Source: Lutibacter sp. (GTDB lineage Bacteria; Bacteroidota; Bacteroidia; Flavobacteriales; Flavobacteriaceae). Taken from it: a stretch of 54,592 bases of DNA. Location of the stretch: assembly GCF_021647475.1 (NCBI RefSeq), contig NZ_JAKIUR010000014.1, positions 1-54,592 of the forward strand, given 5' to 3'. Below are positions 52,815 through 54,592 of this stretch, piece by piece. A program made the translations under genes and the position numbers. Every line of letters starts with the position of its first letter. Position 1 is the first letter of the stretch. The notes under the pieces were generated by a model. It worked only from the letters and a program-made list of their open reading frames with translations, did not search any database and was not told the origin of the DNA.

Positions 52815-52844
52815 TTGACAAGTGCATAAAAAGTAGTAATTTTG
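52815..52844 (+). promoter_or_regulatory. Promoter of tig (TTGACA, TAATTTTG)
   Basis: TTG at 52815-52817 (within TTGACA) and TAATTTTG at 52837-52844, with a 19-nt spacer. The ATG lies 40 bp downstream. Confidence 0.75.
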
Positions 52845-52884
52845 CACCCGATTTTTTAATGATATAAGATAAATTTAGAATACA

Positions 52885-54207
52885 ATGAATATTACAAAAG
52901 AAAATATTGATGAGTTAAATGCAGTGGTAAAAGTTGAAATTGCAGCTGCAGATTATCAAGATAAAGTGAGCGAAATTTTAAAAGATTACCGTAAAAAAGC
53001 AGACATACCGGGTTTTAGAAAAGGACAAGTACCAATGGGAATGGTAAAAAAACAATACGGTAAATCTGTAATGATTGATGAAGTAAATAAATTATTGCAA
53101 GATTCATTGAATAAATTTTTAACCGAAGAAAAAATTGACATTTTAGGGAATCCTTTACCAAAAATGCAAGACGATTTTAATTGGGAAACCGCAGATTATG
53201 CTTTTGAATTTGAATTAGGTTTAGCTCCAAAAATTGAACTTGATTTAAAAGCTAAAAATAAAATAAAACAATATAAAATTGTTGCTGATAAAAAAATAAT
53301 TGATGAAGAAGTTGAAAAAATCAGAAAACAATTCGGAAAATTAGTTTCTAAATCTGAAGTTGAAGAAGGCGTTTCACTTACAGGTACTTTTGTAAATGAA
53401 GAAAAAGAAATCAATAAAAAATCAACTATTGAATTAGCTACCATTAAAGGAAAAACGAACCAAAAGAAATTTATTGGCAAAAAAGTGGGTGATGTTGTAG
53501 CCTTAAAAACCAAAGGTTTATTTACTGATGATCATCAATTAATGGGTGCTTTAGGATTGTCTCATGATGATATTCATGATTTAGATATTACATTAACTTT
53601 TACCATTGAAGAAATTAATGTTACTGAATTCGCAGAAATGAATCAAGAGTTATTTGATAAAGTTTTTGGTAAAGATGTAGTTAAAACTGAAGAAGAGTTA
53701 AGAGCTAAAATTAAAGAAGAAATTGAAAAACAATTTCAAGGGCAAGCAGATCAACAAATTATTAATGATGTTAATGATTATTTAGTGGCAAATACTAAAT
53801 TTGATTTACCAGCTGAATTTTTGAAAAAATGGATTGTAGTTTCTGGTGAAAAACCATTAACTCCAGAACAAGCTGCGGAAGAATATGAACGATCTGAAAA
53901 AGGATTGCGTTTTCAATTAATTCAAGATAAAATATTTAAGGACAATAACTTACAAATTACTTTAGATGAGTTAAAAGAATACACTAAAGGTTTTGTAGTG
54001 GCTCAAATGGCACAATACGGACAATTAAATCCTGAAGAAAAACAATTGGATGAAATTGTACAACGAGTGTTAACAAATGAAGATGAAGTAAAACGTTTAC
54101 AAGACCAATTAATGGGACAAAAATTATTAGATTTTTATAAAGCTAATGTTCCATTTGAAGAAAAAGAAGTTACCTACGAAGAATTTGTAAAAGAAGTTTA
54201 CAAATAA
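52885..54207 (+). CDS. tig: Trigger factor
   Basis: A protein of 440 residues. The ribosome-binding N-domain has the signature GFRKGQVPMGMVKKQYG (about 43-59). The middle FKBP-like domain runs from about 150 to 235, and its active-site pattern is divergent, as usual in Bacteroidota. The C-terminal helical arms finish the cradle. It is the chaperone and peptidyl-prolyl isomerase that binds nascent chains at the ribosome exit. It has its own promoter and a strong terminator at 54261-54297. Confidence 0.95.
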   Translation: MNITKENIDELNAVVKVEIAAADYQDKVSEILKDYRKKADIPGFRKGQVPMGMVKKQYGKSVMIDEVNKLLQDSLNKFLTEEKIDILGNPLPKMQDDFNWETADYAFEFELGLAPKIELDLKAKNKIKQYKIVADKKIIDEEVEKIRKQFGKLVSKSEVEEGVSLTGTFVNEEKEINKKSTIELATIKGKTNQKKFIGKKVGDVVALKTKGLFTDDHQLMGALGLSHDDIHDLDITLTFTIEEINVTEFAEMNQELFDKVFGKDVVKTEEELRAKIKEEIEKQFQGQADQQIINDVNDYLVANTKFDLPAEFLKKWIVVSGEKPLTPEQAAEEYERSEKGLRFQLIQDKIFKDNNLQITLDELKEYTKGFVVAQMAQYGQLNPEEKQLDEIVQRVLTNEDEVKRLQDQLMGQKLLDFYKANVPFEEKEVTYEEFVKEVYK

Positions 54208-54216
54208 TATAATTTA

Positions 54217-54250
54217 GTGTCATTTCTGCGAAGGCAGGAATCTATCTTCT
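54217..54250. repeat. Dispersed repeat of the TGTCATTTCTGCGAAGGCAGGAATC family
   Basis: GTCATTTCTGCGAAGGCAGGAATCTATC is a single-arm copy. TTCTGCG and GGCAGGAA form a small internal hairpin. It lies between tig and its terminator. Confidence 0.65.
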
Positions 54251-54260
54251 TATAAAACTA

Positions 54261-54297
54261 AAAAACTCCTTAATAATTTTTTATTAAGGAGTTTTTT
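54261..54297 (+). terminator. Strong rho-independent terminator of tig
   Basis: A 16-bp perfect stem AAAAACTCCTTAATAA / TTATTAAGGAGTTTTT around a TTTT loop, followed by more T. Confidence 0.9.
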
Positions 54298-54358
54298 TTA
54301 TTTCGTCATCCTATGTTTGTAAAATGAAAATAAATACCAGATTGAAAATCAGCAAGCT

Positions 54359-54369
54359 ACGTCATTGCG
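54359..54369. repeat. Truncated dispersed repeat (ACGTCATTGCG) at the IS110 boundary
   Basis: The 11 bases match the left end of the repeat at 49801. After 54369 the similarity stops and the sequence leading into the transposase 3' end begins. Confidence 0.5.
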
Positions 54370-54405
54370 TATTCTATGACTCCACCAAATATATTTCAAA
54401 TATTT

Positions 54406-54592
54406 TCAGGCAGCATATTTTAGTATATCTACATAAGGTGTTTGTCGTTTTATAGTTGCAAAAATTCTAGCTAATAATTTACATCTGATTATATTAATTG
54501 TACTCATTTTATTTTTGCCTTGTTCGACTCTACGCTTATAATATATTTTCATTTCAGGATTGTTTTGTATCGCAGATTTAGCACACAAATCA
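54406..54592 (-). mobile_element. IS110-family transposase, 3' part (5' end outside window)
   Basis: About 62 C-terminal residues are visible and the frame stays open to the window edge. KIYYKRRVEQGKNKMSTINIIRCKLLARIFATIKRQTPYV is characteristic of the C-terminal catalytic (Tnp_20) domain of IS110-family DEDD recombinases. Only about 36 bp separate the stop from the likely element end (near 54370), as expected of the IS110 subgroup, whose guide (bridge) RNA is encoded upstream of the gene, beyond this window. The start and the N-terminal RuvC-like domain cannot be seen. Confidence 0.82.

Noticed and set aside
1..54592. tRNA, rRNA, CRISPR or riboswitch
   Set aside because: No cloverleaf, rRNA-like block, regular spacer array or recognisable riboswitch was seen by eye on either strand; a covariance-model scan would be decisive.

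Overview
The window is a low-GC chromosomal segment from a member of the Bacteroidota, almost certainly a marine-type Flavobacteriaceae. The reasons are the type IX secretion proteins (a PorP/SprF-like protein and PorG), the porG-uppS-bamA-ompH-ompH cluster, a DUF5916 outer-membrane protein, GH3-family and DUF3127 proteins, promoters of the Bacteroidota form (TTG, then about 18-21 nt, then TAnnTTTG), and several dispersed palindromic repeat families of the kind scattered through flavobacterial genomes. I see no rRNA, tRNA, CRISPR array, prophage or recognisable defence system. Most of the window is housekeeping core genome.

Layout. 1-477: 3' end of an ISAs1-family transposase. 758-2920: DUF5916 outer-membrane protein. 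3106-8080 (minus): penicillin-acylase-family hydrolase, LacI regulator and ComM/YifB ATPase. 8234-8369: long palindromic repeat. 8414-9083: small membrane protein plus XRE regulator. 9080-15529 (minus): pabB, tilS, a secreted orphan, PEP carboxylase, DinB-family protein. 15659-20581 (minus): M3 peptidase, two orphan mini-ORFs flanking a CAP-domain lipoprotein, lipoamide dehydrogenase. 20734-22905: mini-ORF, purE, a Rieske-like lipoprotein, greA, HIT protein. 23024-26263: histidine kinase, flavin reductase, DUF3127 protein and aat. 26310-31371 (plus): MazG-like protein, aroA, queA, rlmN, prenyl diphosphate synthase. 31373-38805: GH3, DUF2797, fabD, PLP decarboxylase, glutamate-synthase-like protein, patatin. 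39068-40913: small HTH protein, PorP/SprF, gamma-carbonic-anhydrase-like protein. 41023-48943 (minus): the envelope cluster CBS-nadK-porG-uppS-bamA-ompH-ompH-murI. 49042-54207 (plus): pdxJ, alpha/beta hydrolase, membrane MutS-like ATPase, holin-4-like protein, trigger factor. 54406-54592 (minus): 3' end of an IS110-family transposase.

How the genes work together. The clearest functional unit is the envelope cluster: an undecaprenyl diphosphate synthase, the BamA assembly factor, two Skp-like chaperones and the T9SS protein PorG, with NAD kinase upstream and glutamate racemase just downstream of a perfect palindromic terminator. The chorismate route appears twice (aroA and pabB), and tRNA or rRNA modification three times (tilS, queA, rlmN).

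The observations most worth a second look are these. (1) An in-frame copy of a dispersed intergenic repeat lies inside aat and adds about 7-8 residues. (2) A Rieske-fold lipoprotein keeps all four cysteines but has lost both histidine ligands. (3) Two mini-ORFs of unknown function flank a CAP lipoprotein, have related AACCC-type leaders, and show weak similarity to each other. (4) A repeat stops exactly next to the IS110 end, suggesting repeat-targeted insertion. (5) A CCTGC-hairpin module is nested inside different repeat families. (6) A MutS-like ATPase carries transmembrane segments. All functional calls come from reading motifs by eye; no database search was run.
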